Below, in pieces: positions 50,333 to 59,523 of a stretch of 64,000 nt of DNA. The first letter of the stretch is position 1. Every line of letters starts with the position of its first letter. The position numbers were made by a program, and so were the translations under genes. The DNA comes from Streptomyces sp. NBC_00568 (GTDB lineage: Bacteria; Actinomycetota; Actinomycetes; Streptomycetales; Streptomycetaceae). Under the pieces are notes generated by a model. That model was not told where the DNA came from and ran no database searches. It was given only the letters and a program-made list of their open reading frames with translations. Location of the stretch: contig NZ_JAPENW010000001.1 in assembly GCF_026341855.1 (NCBI RefSeq), positions 3,215,001 through 3,279,000 on the forward strand. Direction: 5' to 3'.

Positions 50333-52309
50333 GTGAACGGAAGCAGGCAGCGAGACCGGCGGCGGCGCGGCGCCCGTGCCCTGGCCCTGCTGGGCGGCGT
50401 CCTGGTGCTGGTGCTCTTCGGGGGCGTGGGCGGCGCGTCCGCCCACGCCGCGCTGACGAGCACGGACCCGCAGGACGGCAGCGTGCTGAAGTCGGCACCC
50501 CGCCAGGTGACCCTGACCTTCAGCGAGTCCATCGGGCTGCTCGACGACTCCTTCCGCGTGCTCACCCCGGAGAACCGGCGCGTCCACACCGGCGAACCGA
50601 GCCACGCGGACGGCCGCTCCGACACCGCCCGCGTCACCCTGCCGCGCGGCCTAGGCACCGGCACGTTCACCGTGGCCTGGCGCGTCGTCTCGGCGGACAG
50701 CCACCCCGTCTCCGGCGCCTTCACCTTCTCCATCGGCAAACCCTCCGCGACCGCCGCGCCCCTGCCGCCCACCGGTGGCGATCCCGCCTCCGCCGCCCTC
50801 TACGACATCGCCCGGTACGCCGCGTACGGCGGTCTCGCCCTGCTCATCGGCGCCACGACATTCTTCCTGGCCTGCGGTTTCCCGGGCTCCGTGCGGCGTC
50901 TGCTGGTGACCGGCTGGTGGATCCTGCTCGGTTCCACGCTCGCGCTGCTCCTGCTGCGCGGCCCCTACGAGCGCGGCACCGGCCCAGGAGAGGTCTTCGA
51001 CCCGGCGATCCTGCGGGACACCCTGACGAGCCGGCCCGGCATCGTGCTGGTGGCGCGGCTGGCGCTGCTCGCCGCGGCGGCCTTCCTGCCCCTGCGGGCG
51101 CCGGCCGGAGACCGGGAGGCCGGCCGCGGTGTCCTCGTCCTCGGCGGGCTCTTCTCGCTGGGCCTCGCGGTCACCTGGGCCGCCTCCGAGCACGCCTCCG
51201 CCGGTATCCAGGTGCCCGTGGCGATGGTCTCCTCCGTGCTGCATCTGCTCGCCATGGCGGTGTGGCTCGGCGGTCTGACCGCCCTGCTGACGGCCCTCTA
51301 CCGTCCGGCCGAGCTGATCCCTCCCGCCGTCGTCACCCGCTTCTCCCGGCTCGCCCTCACCTCGGTCGCCGTTCTCGCGGCCACCGGCGTCTACCAGTCC
51401 TGGCGCGGCCTCGGCTCCTGGGACGCCCTGACCGCGACGTCGTACGGCAGGCTCCTGGTCGTCAAGCTCGGCGCCGTGGCGCTGCTGCTGGTGGGCGCCG
51501 CCTACTCGCGACGCTGGACGGCCCGGCTGGCGGTGACGGCGGCCTCGGAGAACTCGGAAGCCTCCGAGAGCTCGGAAGCCTCGGAGACCTCGGTCGCCGT
51601 TCCGGCCGAGCGTGTGGCGGTCGCGGTGACGGCCGGCGCGACGGCGGACAAGGACACCGGCGCGGCGAGCACGGCCGCCGGGGACACGGACACCGGCACA
51701 GACACCGACACGGACACGGCCATCGGCTCGGGTGGCGGACAGAAGGACGCGGCCGAGCGGGCGTCCGAGGACGGTCGGGCGGACGGTCGGCAGGACGCAG
51801 GGGGAGACGGGCCGGCGGGTGCCGCCTATCACCGGGGCCTGCGTCGGTCGGTCCTCGCCGAGGTCACCGTCGGCATCCTGGTGCTGGTGATCACGACGAT
51901 GCTGACCGGGACCCAGCCGGGCCGCGCGGCCACGGAGACCGCCGCCGCCGTCGCGGCCGCTGACCGGCCGACCTCGTCGACGACCGTCGTGCCCTTCGAT
52001 GTCGGCACCCCAGGCGGGCACGGCAAGGTCCAGGTCGAGCTGTCGCCGGGCCGGGTGGGCGAGAACTCCGTGCAGGCCGTGATCATCGGCCCCGACGGCG
52101 GTCTCGCGACCGTCCCCGAACTGCGCCTCACCTTCACCCTGGAATCACAGAAGGTCGGCCCGATCGACGCGGAGGTCACCGACAAGGGCGGCTACTGGAC
52201 CTCCGACGGCCTCACCCTTCCGCTGCCGGGCACCTGGACCATGAAGGTCACGGTCCGCACCACCGACATCGACCAGATCACCGTCTCGAAGCACGTGAAG
52301 ATCGACTGA
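50333..52309 (+). CDS. CopC-CopD fusion, copper resistance/uptake membrane protein
   Basis: A 658-aa fusion. A signal peptide is followed by a CopC domain that would begin at His (HAALTSTDPQDGSVL) with a second copper ligand in ADSHPVSGAF. Next come about eight TM helices of CopD (from about residue 150) and a C-terminal YtkA/FixH-like beta domain (DVGTPGGHGKVQVELSPGRVG). A charged Thr/Asp/Ala-rich insert (about residues 405-500) splits the last helices. GTG 50333 has GGAG 8 nt upstream and was preferred to ATG 50312. It likely carries copper across the membrane. Confidence 0.87.
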   Translation: MNGSRQRDRRRRGARALALLGGVLVLVLFGGVGGASAHAALTSTDPQDGSVLKSAPRQVTLTFSESIGLLDDSFRVLTPENRRVHTGEPSHADGRSDTARVTLPRGLGTGTFTVAWRVVSADSHPVSGAFTFSIGKPSATAAPLPPTGGDPASAALYDIARYAAYGGLALLIGATTFFLACGFPGSVRRLLVTGWWILLGSTLALLLLRGPYERGTGPGEVFDPAILRDTLTSRPGIVLVARLALLAAAAFLPLRAPAGDREAGRGVLVLGGLFSLGLAVTWAASEHASAGIQVPVAMVSSVLHLLAMAVWLGGLTALLTALYRPAELIPPAVVTRFSRLALTSVAVLAATGVYQSWRGLGSWDALTATSYGRLLVVKLGAVALLLVGAAYSRRWTARLAVTAASENSEASESSEASETSVAVPAERVAVAVTAGATADKDTGAASTAAGDTDTGTDTDTDTAIGSGGGQKDAAERASEDGRADGRQDAGGDGPAGAAYHRGLRRSVLAEVTVGILVLVITTMLTGTQPGRAATETAAAVAAADRPTSSTTVVPFDVGTPGGHGKVQVELSPGRVGENSVQAVIIGPDGGLATVPELRLTFTLESQKVGPIDAEVTDKGGYWTSDGLTLPLPGTWTMKVTVRTTDIDQITVSKHVKID

Positions 52310-52404
52310 GACGGGAGCGGGTGCGGCCGTCGGGCCCCACCGCCCGGCGGTGGAGCCCTTCGCGGCCGGCCCTTCCGAGGCCGGCCCTTCCGAGGTCGGG
52401 CCTT

Positions 52405-52776
52405 CTACGGTGTTCCGTCCGCGGGAGGCCGCCGGGCGGCTTTCAGCGCCCGGTCCAGCTGCTCGCGGGCCCGGCGCTGGATCGCTTCGCCGTCGTGCAG
52501 CAGCCGCTCGGTCTCCTCGGGGGTGAGCGGAACGGGCCGGGGCCCTTCGTCCGTCAGCAGGCCGTAGAGGTAGCGGCAGGCCGCGTCCTCGTCCGGGAAC
52601 GGTTCCACCACCTCGCACCGACCGCGTTCGTGGACGCCCACCACCCACCGGCCGTCCTGTTCGGCCAGGAAGAGGCGGTCCGCCGGCCACGGACCGCCGG
52701 GACAGCCGGCGATCTCGTACCGCCCGGCCGCGACCCCGGCGGCCCGCAGGGCCGCGCACAACTGGTGCCTGTCCAT
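52405..52776 (-). CDS. Candidate immunity protein for the TNT toxin (unknown family)
   Basis: A 123-aa soluble protein (MDRHQLCAALRAAGV...YEIAGCP, RLFLAEQDGRWVVGVHERGRCEVVEPFPDEDAACRYLYGLL, then a charged helix). It has no signal peptide and starts 25 nt after the TNT gene stop on the same strand. Small cytoplasmic genes directly after a secreted NAD+ glycohydrolase gene often encode immunity factors. The immunity role is inferred from position only. GTG 52791 in frame is an alternative start. Confidence 0.55.
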   Translation of the reverse strand: MDRHQLCAALRAAGVAAGRYEIAGCPGGPWPADRLFLAEQDGRWVVGVHERGRCEVVEPFPDEDAACRYLYGLLTDEGPRPVPLTPEETERLLHDGEAIQRRAREQLDRALKAARRPPADGTP

Positions 52777-52801
52777 GGCGCCGGCCTTCACTCCCGGTCG
52801 G

Positions 52802-53608
52802 TCAGTTCGCGCGTTGGATGTTGCCGCTGGCCAGGAGACCGGTGACGGAGCCGTCCACGACCCCCGACCTGGGGCAGAACGCCGGGGAGGTCACGTACTG
52901 CACACCCTGGCCCGGCTGCTCGAACGCCGCGGCCTGGGGCCCGGCGCACAGGACGGTGTCCTTCACCACCCGGTACAGGTGGTAGTTGTACGGATACCGG
53001 GGATCCGACGTGTTGAGGTTGGACGGCGGCAGCGCCCGCTGCGCGAACTTCGCTCCGGCCGGCGCCAGGTACCTGCCGAACTCGTCGCCGAAACGGTCCA
53101 CCAGGTCGCCCGGGTGGAGCGTCACGGGGCCCGCGATGACCTGCCCGGTGTTGTTGTGCGCGAAGCCCTGGTCCGGCGGGTACCGCCAGTCACCCCGGCC
53201 GAGATCGGCCGTCGGGTTCCACCACTTGTTCAGGAACTCCACGGGAGTGAGCTGGCCGAACCGCTGGTAGCCGCTCAGGATGCCGCCGAGAACGCCGGTC
53301 TTCGGCAGGTGTGCCGGGCCGAACCGCCAGTCGCCGCACACGGACGGCGAGTGCGTCGCGTACGCGTAGGGCGGCGGCACCAGCCCGAGGCACTCCGTCC
53401 GCGGCGCCCGCGGATCGCCTCCCTGCGGCCGCGCGGTGCCGGCGGGCGACGTCGCCGTGTCCGGCCCCCGGGGCGCGGCGGCGGTCTGGGCGGGGGCGGC
53501 GGCGGGTGTCTGTGCCTGCGCGGGGGCGGCGGCGACTGTGCCGAGCAGCACGGAGCCGGCGAGGCCGGCCACCGAGGCCAGGCTCGCGGACCAACGGAAC
53601 GATCTCAA
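52802..53608 (-). CDS. Secreted TNT-domain protein (putative NAD+ glycohydrolase toxin)
   Basis: A 268-aa exported protein. TTG 53608 has AGGAG 6 nt upstream and begins a signal peptide (LRSFRWSASLASVAGLAGSVLL, cleavage near AQAQ). After a Pro/Ala-rich linker the TNT domain (about residues 120-260) shows GPVTLHPGDLVDRFGDEFGRYLAPAG, FAQRALPPSNL, YHLYRVVKDTVLCAG and FEQPGQGVQYV, the pattern of the tuberculosis necrotizing toxin family, which hydrolyses NAD+. Catalytic integrity is not tested. Confidence 0.82.
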   Translation of the reverse strand: MRSFRWSASLASVAGLAGSVLLGTVAAAPAQAQTPAAAPAQTAAAPRGPDTATSPAGTARPQGGDPRAPRTECLGLVPPPYAYATHSPSVCGDWRFGPAHLPKTGVLGGILSGYQRFGQLTPVEFLNKWWNPTADLGRGDWRYPPDQGFAHNNTGQVIAGPVTLHPGDLVDRFGDEFGRYLAPAGAKFAQRALPPSNLNTSDPRYPYNYHLYRVVKDTVLCAGPQAAAFEQPGQGVQYVTSPAFCPRSGVVDGSVTGLLASGNIQRAN

Positions 53609-53786
53609 CGAAGACTCCTGACGAGAAGTGTCCGAGGCGCTGTACGCGCCCTTTGGACTCATCTGTGCCAAGTCCCCGAGAGGCGATAACAGGTGTACGG
53701 CCGGATGGCGGGCCGGTGCGGGAGACCCGGGGGACTCACCGCTCGGCGGCGCGCGATGCCCGGCTCCTCGAGCCCGGACCGGAACG

Positions 53787-53830
53787 CGAAGAAGGTCCTG
53801 ACCAGTCGAAACCGGTCAGGACCTTCTTCG
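53787..53830 (-). terminator. Original terminator of tRNA-Ser(GGA), left of the remnant element
   Basis: A 17-bp stem (CGAAGAAGGTCCTGACC and complement, 53814-53830) lies just beyond the truncated tRNA copy. Confidence 0.7.
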
Positions 53831-53849
53831 TATTGCCCGGTGAGAGCAA

Positions 53850-53893
53850 TGGCGGAGGATACGAGATTCGAACTCGTGAGGGGTTGCCCCCAA
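53850..53893 (-). repeat. Left att copy of a remnant element: 3' fragment of tRNA-Ser(GGA)
   Basis: A 44-bp perfect match to 54982-55025, covering the acceptor strand, T-arm and part of the variable arm of tRNA-Ser(GGA). The anticodon half is absent. A further TGCCCGGTGAG stretch matches just outside both copies. Confidence 0.88.
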
Positions 53894-53950
53894 ATAGTCC
53901 ACGTCTGCCGAAGCGATGCCTTCGTCCCGATCTGCGGACGGATCGGCCCC

Positions 53951-54577
53951 TCACCATCCGCTCAGCGGCCCCCCGCGAAGATCCTTCAGCTCCACCCCGG
54001 GCGGCCCGTACTGCTCCAGCGCCGCAACCAGTTCGCGCTCCTTGAGCCGCCACGCGTTGACCGGTCGGCTGGTAAATGCGATTCCCGTAGGCGCCTGCTG
54101 GGCCGTGACCTGTGCCGCGATCTCGTTCACGGTTGACCAGGGCTTCTCGCTGTCCGGCATCGGGGCCAGCCCCCGACGCCGCTTGATGCCGAGGTACGGC
54201 GCCTTGATCCGCAGCGACAGCTGCCCAGGCACCTTCCAACCGCCCGGCCGGATGTTCTGCTCCCACCGCACCAAGGCGACTATCTCGTCCCAGGGGACGA
54301 ACACGATCCCTGCCTCATACCGCACCAGCGGGCTTCCCCCGAGGGTGACCCCCTCCGCATCGATCCGCAGCGCCACCTTGCGGCTCAGCGACATGGCCGT
54401 GAGCCCTACGCCGCAGAGCACGAAGAAGGCCACGCACAGCACGATGGGCAACGTGAGGTCCCCGAGGTAGAGGACCAAGCCCGCCACACCCGTGCAGAAC
54501 ATCACCAACAGCGCGTTCTTGACCGTCCAGCCGAACCGGACGACATACGCATCTGCTCCACCAGTCACGTCGCTCAC
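53951..54577 (-). CDS. PH-domain-like membrane protein in the remnant element
   Basis: A 208-aa protein: two TM helices (VKNALLVMFCTGVAGLVLYL and LTLPIVLCVAFFVLCGVGLTAM) and a cytoplasmic PH-like domain (RKVALRIDAEGVTLGGSPLVRYEAGIVFVPWDEIVALVRW). It resembles STM3941/YdbS-like small membrane proteins. GTG 54577 was chosen without a strong ribosome site. It lies between the two tRNA-Ser att copies, so it is element cargo. Confidence 0.68.
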   Translation of the reverse strand: MSDVTGGADAYVVRFGWTVKNALLVMFCTGVAGLVLYLGDLTLPIVLCVAFFVLCGVGLTAMSLSRKVALRIDAEGVTLGGSPLVRYEAGIVFVPWDEIVALVRWEQNIRPGGWKVPGQLSLRIKAPYLGIKRRRGLAPMPDSEKPWSTVNEIAAQVTAQQAPTGIAFTSRPVNAWRLKERELVAALEQYGPPGVELKDLRGGPLSGW

Positions 54578-54753
54578 GCAGAGATGATGGCCACCTCTGG
54601 CAGCCACGCACAAGACCCCTGCCTACCGTGTGCTGCGTGTAGGCGTTCGTCGTCGGTGACCCCCCAGTGTCGGCAACTGTGCGTATGGCCGTCCGGGGCC
54701 GTTCATGGGCGTTCGCGCGACAGGCGCGCGAGCGCAAAACGGCCGGCCCGGGT

Positions 54754-54919
54754 CATCGACCAGATCATGGGATGGGAACCGGGCACCTCCGCACGTATGC
54801 GGGCGCGGTACCTCCATGTACCGGACGCCATGCTCAAAGACGTCGCTCGGAAGATCGCCGATGCCATCTGGGGACCCTCGGCACCCCTTGCGGACAAAAA
54901 CCAGGACAACGAGGTCTGA
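54754..54919 (+). pseudogene. C-terminal remnant of a tyrosine integrase
   Basis: The frame reads VIDQIMGWEPGTSARMRARYLHVPDAMLKDVARKIADAIWG, matching the last catalytic block of AICE-type integrases, including the nucleophile Tyr in ARYLHV. The R and HxxR segments are absent upstream. It points toward the adjacent tRNA-Ser(GGA), the position of int in intact elements. Confidence 0.72.
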
Positions 54920-54929
54920 GGACAACGAA

Positions 54930-54959
54930 GAAGGGCCCCACCTTGCGGTGGGGCCCTTC
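54930..54959 (-). terminator. Element-borne terminator of tRNA-Ser(GGA)
   Basis: A 13-bp perfect stem (GAAGGGCCCCACC and complement) with a TTGC loop, 25 nt past the tRNA 3' end. Confidence 0.75.
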
Positions 54960-54984
54960 GACATCGTGCCCGGTGAGGCACTGG

Positions 54985-55069
54985 CGGAGGATACGAGATT
55001 CGAACTCGTGAGGGGTTGCCCCCAACACGCTTTCCAAGCGTGCGCCCTAGGCCACTAGGCGAATCCTCC
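54985..55069 (-). tRNA. tRNA-Ser(GGA)
   Basis: An 85-nt class II tRNA: acceptor GGAGGAT/ATCCTCC with discriminator G, anticodon arm CACGC-TTGGAAA-GCGTG (anticodon GGA), variable arm TTGGGGGCAACCCCTC and T-arm ACGAG-TTCGAAT-CTCGT. CCA is not encoded. Its 3' part is duplicated at 53850. Confidence 0.95.
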
Positions 55070-55143
55070 GGGGCAAACAATACAAGACGTTGAGGAGTGC
55101 TCGCGAACTCGTTCCCGCCCCGGGGATCCTGTACTCTTTGCGG

Positions 55144-55230
55144 AGCCCCTCACGTGGCGCTATCTGACTGAACTCCCCCAGGGCCGGAAGGCAGCAAGGG
55201 TAGGTTGGCTCTGGCGGGTGCGTGGGGGGC
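55144..55230 (+). ncRNA. ffs: Signal recognition particle RNA (small bacterial type)
   Basis: Contains the universal SRP apical loop region CCCCCAGGGCCGGAAGGCAG followed by CAAGGGTAGG. The closing stem GCCCCTCACG pairs with CGTGGGGGGC. It lies directly upstream of dnaX, the usual actinobacterial location. Ends are approximate. Confidence 0.9.
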
Positions 55231-55346
55231 GCTTGCGTTTCCGGAAGGGCCGTCGGCCCGATCGGGGACGGGATGCCGCCGGGGTCGCGCCCGGGATGCG
55301 CTCAGGGCGGTCCTTGTTGTCAGTGGGCGCCTATAACCTCGTAAGC

Positions 55347-57706
55347 GTGTCGTCTCTCGCGCTGTACCGCCGCTATCGCCCGGAGTCGTTCGCCGAGGTC
55401 ATCGGGCAGGAGCATGTCACCGACCCGTTGCAGCAGGCGCTGCGGAACAACCGGGTCAATCACGCGTACCTGTTCAGCGGTCCGCGCGGGTGCGGCAAGA
55501 CCACGAGCGCGCGCATCCTGGCCCGCTGTCTGAACTGCGAGCAGGGGCCCACACCGACCCCGTGCGGGGAGTGCCAGTCCTGTCAGGACCTCGCCCGCAA
55601 CGGCCGGGGCTCCATCGACGTCATCGAGATCGACGCGGCATCTCACGGTGGTGTGGACGACGCCCGTGACCTGCGGGAAAAGGCCTTCTTCGGGCCCGCG
55701 AGCAGCCGGTACAAGATCTACATCATCGACGAGGCCCACATGGTCACGCCGGCCGGTTTCAACGCGCTGCTGAAGGTCGTCGAGGAACCGCCGGAGCACC
55801 TCAAGTTCATCTTCGCCACGACCGAGCCCGAGAAGGTCATCGGGACGATCCGGTCGCGGACCCACCACTACCCGTTCCGGCTGGTGCCGCCCGGGACCCT
55901 GCGCGAATACCTGGGCGAGGTCTGCGGGCAGGAGGGCATTCCTGTCGCGGACGGCGTGCTTCCCCTGGTCGTACGGGCGGGCGCGGGCTCCGTGCGTGAC
56001 TCCATGTCCGTGATGGACCAGCTGCTCGCGGGCGCCGCCGATGCCGGTGTGACATACGCCATGGCCACCTCGCTGCTCGGGTACACGGACGGCTCGCTGC
56101 TGGACGCCGTAGTCGAGGCGTTCGCGGCGGGGGACGGCGCCGCCGCCTTCGAAGTGGTGGACACCGTCATCGAAGGCGGCAACGACCCGCGGCGGTTCGT
56201 CGCCGACCTGCTGGAGCGGTTGCGGGACCTGGTCATCCTGGCGGCCGTTCCGGACGCGGCGGAGAAGGGGCTCATCGACGCTCCGGTCAACGTGGTGGAG
56301 CGCATGCAGGCGCAGGCCGGGGTGTTCGGCGCCGCCGAGCTGAGCCGCGCCGCCGACCTCGTCAACGACGGGCTGACGGAGATGCGGGGAGCCACCTCAC
56401 CGCGCCTCCAGCTCGAACTCATCTGCGCGCGCGTCCTGCTGCCCGCCGCCTACGGGGACGAGCGGTCCGTCATGGCCCGGCTCGACCGTATCGAGCGCGG
56501 GGTGAACTTCTCCGGCGGCGGAGCGGCGCCCGCCATGGGCTACGTGCCCGGACCCGAGGCGCACGGCGCGGTGCCGGTTCCGCAGGCCGGACCGGCGGTT
56601 CCTCCCGGGGGCGGCCCCGCGGCGGCCCGTGCGGCGGCTCGCGGAGCCGGACAGGGAGCGGGGCAAGGGGGAGCCGGCGCGAGCGCCGGGGCCGTGCCGG
56701 GAGAGGCACCCGGGACATCCGCCCCCGTCGCGCCTGCGGCACCCGTGGCACCCGTCGCCCCCGTGGCACCCGCGGCCTCTGTGACCCCTCCGGCCGCACC
56801 GACGGCCCCGCCCGCCCACGCTCCCGTGGCGCACGAGCAGCCCGCGGCCCCGGCCGGTGCCCCCACGGGGGCCGCGCCCGGCGCCTGGCCCACCGCGACG
56901 GCCGCTGCGGCGGCCGTCGGCGCCCCGGCGGCTGGCCGACGGCGACACCCGCGGGCGGCGGGCAGGCTCCGGCGCAGCCCGCTCCGGCCCCGGCCGCCAC
57001 CCCTGCTCCGGCCGCCGCCGCTCCGGGAGCGCCCCAGGCCCCGGCCGGGCCACCGGCCGCGGGTGGCCTCGACCCCCGCACGCTGTGGCCGAACATCCTG
57101 GAGGCGGTGAAGAACCGCCGCCGGTTCACCTGGATCCTGCTCAGCCAGAACGCCCAGGTGACGGCGTTCGACGGCACGACCCTCCAGATCGGCTTCGTGA
57201 ACGCCGGTGCGCGGGACAACTTCGCGAGCAGCGGCAGCGAGGACGTGCTGCGGCAGGCGCTCGCGGAGCAGTTCAACGTGCAGTGGAAGGTCGAGGCGAT
57301 CGTGGACGCCTCGGGCGGTCCGGTACCGCCGGCCGCTCCGGCGGGCTCCGGATTCGGCGGCGGAGGCGGTTACGGCGGTGGGGGAGGCGGCGGCTACGGA
57401 GGCGGTGGCGCCGGTGGGTACGGCGGGTCTCCGGCCGGCCAGCGCCCCGCGCCCCAGCAGTCCTCGGCTCCGGCCTCGCAGCCCCCGGCCCCGCAGTCCG
57501 GCCCGTCCGCGGGCCACACCCAGGGCCGGGGCATGTCCGCCCCCGCGTCGGCCCCGCCCCCGGCACACGAGCCGCCGCCGGTCGCCCCCGAGGACGACAC
57601 CCCCGAGGACGACGACCCCGACCTGGACGAGTCCGCCCTCTCGGGCCACGACCTGATCGTCCGCGAGCTGGGAGCGACGGTGCTGGAGGAGTTCTCGAAC
57701 GAGTGA
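55347..57706 (+). CDS. dnaX: DNA polymerase III subunit gamma/tau, with an apparent frame break
   Basis: GTG 55347 begins SSLALYRRYRPESF, the family start. The clamp-loader AAA domain has Walker A GPRGCGKTTSAR, a four-Cys zinc module (CLNCEQ...CGECQSC), Walker B IIDEAHM and sensor SRTHHYPF. After a long Ala/Pro linker the frame turns to Arg-rich noise from about 56937 and stops at 57110. The conserved tail (MKNRRRFTWILLSQNAQVTAF ... STOP 57706) is in the -1 frame. A single missing base near 56925-56936, either a sequencing error or a mutation, would restore one protein of about 785 aa; programmed -1 shifting is possible but no classic slippery heptamer is seen. Confidence 0.88.
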
Positions 57707-57912
57707 GGGCGCGGGACAGGGCCCGCCCTCGGCACAGGGCCTCCGCGTCCAGGAGCGTCTCGGCCGAGGGGTCCCGGCCACGGGAGCGCCTCTCGGTGAC
57801 GGTTCCCGGCGGGTCGGGGACGGCCCGGTTTGGAGGATCGCACCAGCTCCGCGACCCCCTCGCTTCGGAAGCCCCCACAAGGGCACCCTCGTGCGGCGGT
57901 TAGGCTGACCCC

Positions 57913-59166
57913 GTGAAGGTCCTTGTCATCGGTGGCGGCGCCCGCGAACACGCCCTGTGCCGCTCCCTGTCCCTCGACCCCGACGTCACCGCCCTGTACT
58001 GCGCTCCCGGGAACGCGGGGATCGCGGAGGTGGCGGAGCTGCACGCGGTCGACGCTCTCGACGGCACCGCCGTGGCCGCGCTGGCCACGGAGCTCGGCGC
58101 CGAACTGGTGATCGTGGGCCCGGAGGCCCCGCTGGTCGCCGGTGTCGCCGACGCCGTGCGCGCGGCGGGCATCCCCTGCTTCGGCCCCTCCGGGGAGGCC
58201 GCGCAGCTGGAGGGCTCCAAGGCGTTCGCGAAGGACGTGATGGCGGGTGCCGGCGTCCCCACGGCACGCTCGTACGTCTGCGCGACGCCGGAGGAGGTCG
58301 AGGAGGCGCTCGACGCGTTCGGAGCGCCGTACGTCGTGAAGGACGACGGACTGGCCGCCGGCAAGGGCGTCGTCGTGACCGACGACCTCGACGCGGCGCG
58401 CGCGCACGCCAACGCCTGCGACCGCGTCGTCATCGAAGAGTTCCTCGACGGCCCCGAGGTCTCCCTCTTCGCGATCACCGACGGCACGACCGTCGTCCCG
58501 CTCCAGCCCGCCCAGGACTTCAAGCGCGCGCTGGACGGCGACGAAGGCCCGAACACCGGCGGCATGGGCGCGTACTCGCCGCTGCCCTGGGCGGACCCGA
58601 AGCTCGTCGAGGAGGTCATGGAGACCGTTCTCCAGCCGACCGTCGACGAACTGCGCCGGCGCGGCACGCCGTTCTCCGGCCTGCTGTACGCCGGTCTGGC
58701 GATCACCAGTCGTGGCGTGCGGGTCATCGAGTTCAACGCCCGCTTCGGCGACCCCGAGACCCAGGTCGTTCTCGCCCGTCTGAAGACCCCGCTCGCCGGT
58801 GTCCTGCTGGCGTCCGCGAACGGCACCCTCGCCGATCTCGAACCGCTGCGCTGGAGCGAGAAGGCGTCGGTCACCGTGGTCGTGGCCTCGCACAACTACC
58901 CGGACACCCCGCGCACCGGCGACCCGATCACCGGGCTCGACGACGTGGCCGCCGAGGACGCCCCGAACGCGTACGTCCTGCACGCCGGCACCCGGCACGA
59001 GGGCGGGGCGGTGGTGAGCGCGGGCGGTCGCGTGCTGTCCGTCACGGCGATCGGATCGGACCTCACCGAGGCCCGCGAGCGCGCCTACACGGCGGTCGCC
59101 CGCATCGGCCTCGAGGGTGCGCAGCACCGCACGGACATCGCCGCGAAGGCGGCGGCGGAGGCGTAG
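57913..59166 (+). CDS. purD: Phosphoribosylamine-glycine ligase
   Basis: A 417-aa ATP-grasp enzyme making GAR in purine synthesis. Blocks: KVLVIGGGAREHALCRSL at the N-terminus, GPEAPLVAGVADAVRAAG, the ATP-grasp KDDGLAAGKGVVVTDD and EFNARFGDPETQVVL metal-binding end. GTG 57913 is in the family position. A terminator follows. purC lies 4 kb downstream, separated by two unrelated genes. Confidence 0.97.
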   Translation: MKVLVIGGGAREHALCRSLSLDPDVTALYCAPGNAGIAEVAELHAVDALDGTAVAALATELGAELVIVGPEAPLVAGVADAVRAAGIPCFGPSGEAAQLEGSKAFAKDVMAGAGVPTARSYVCATPEEVEEALDAFGAPYVVKDDGLAAGKGVVVTDDLDAARAHANACDRVVIEEFLDGPEVSLFAITDGTTVVPLQPAQDFKRALDGDEGPNTGGMGAYSPLPWADPKLVEEVMETVLQPTVDELRRRGTPFSGLLYAGLAITSRGVRVIEFNARFGDPETQVVLARLKTPLAGVLLASANGTLADLEPLRWSEKASVTVVVASHNYPDTPRTGDPITGLDDVAAEDAPNAYVLHAGTRHEGGAVVSAGGRVLSVTAIGSDLTEARERAYTAVARIGLEGAQHRTDIAAKAAAEA

Positions 59167-59187
59167 CCCCAGGTCCCCATAGCATCA

Positions 59188-59223
59188 CAGGGCCCCGGAT
59201 TCCGTACGGAATCCGGGGCCCTG
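59188..59223 (+). terminator. Terminator after purD
   Basis: A perfect 18-bp palindrome (arms 59188-59205 and 59206-59223, centre CCGTACGG). The rest of the 357-bp gap to the next gene shows no feature. Confidence 0.75.
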
Positions 59224-59523
59224 TCGTGCGGGAACCGGCCACTTCCACCTGCGGGTTTCTGTACGGAACCGGGGGCCTGATCATGGCCCACCGTCATCCA
59301 CCTTTCCCCAGAGCCATTCCATCGGGTGACCGATGCCCCAACCAGCTGACTAGGGCCGAGGCCCCAACTAGGGTGCGGCGAAAGCATTCCGGCACTTGGC
59401 CCACCGGCATTGCGATGTCGGTGGCGGGTGCCACAGTGGGGGAGTGAGCAACGCCAGGGCATCCGTCGGCACCGGCAGTGGAATGGCCGGGGCCCGGCGG
59501 ACAACAGGGGGTGACGTCCGGTC

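Larger units (their letters stand above)
53850..55025. mobile_element. Eroded integrative element in tRNA-Ser(GGA)
   Basis: About 1.1 kb between the 44-bp tRNA duplications. It keeps one membrane-protein gene, the last 55 codons or so of an integrase next to the intact tRNA, and its own terminator. Rep, tra and xis are missing. This layout matches a decayed AICE or prophage end product. Confidence 0.75.
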
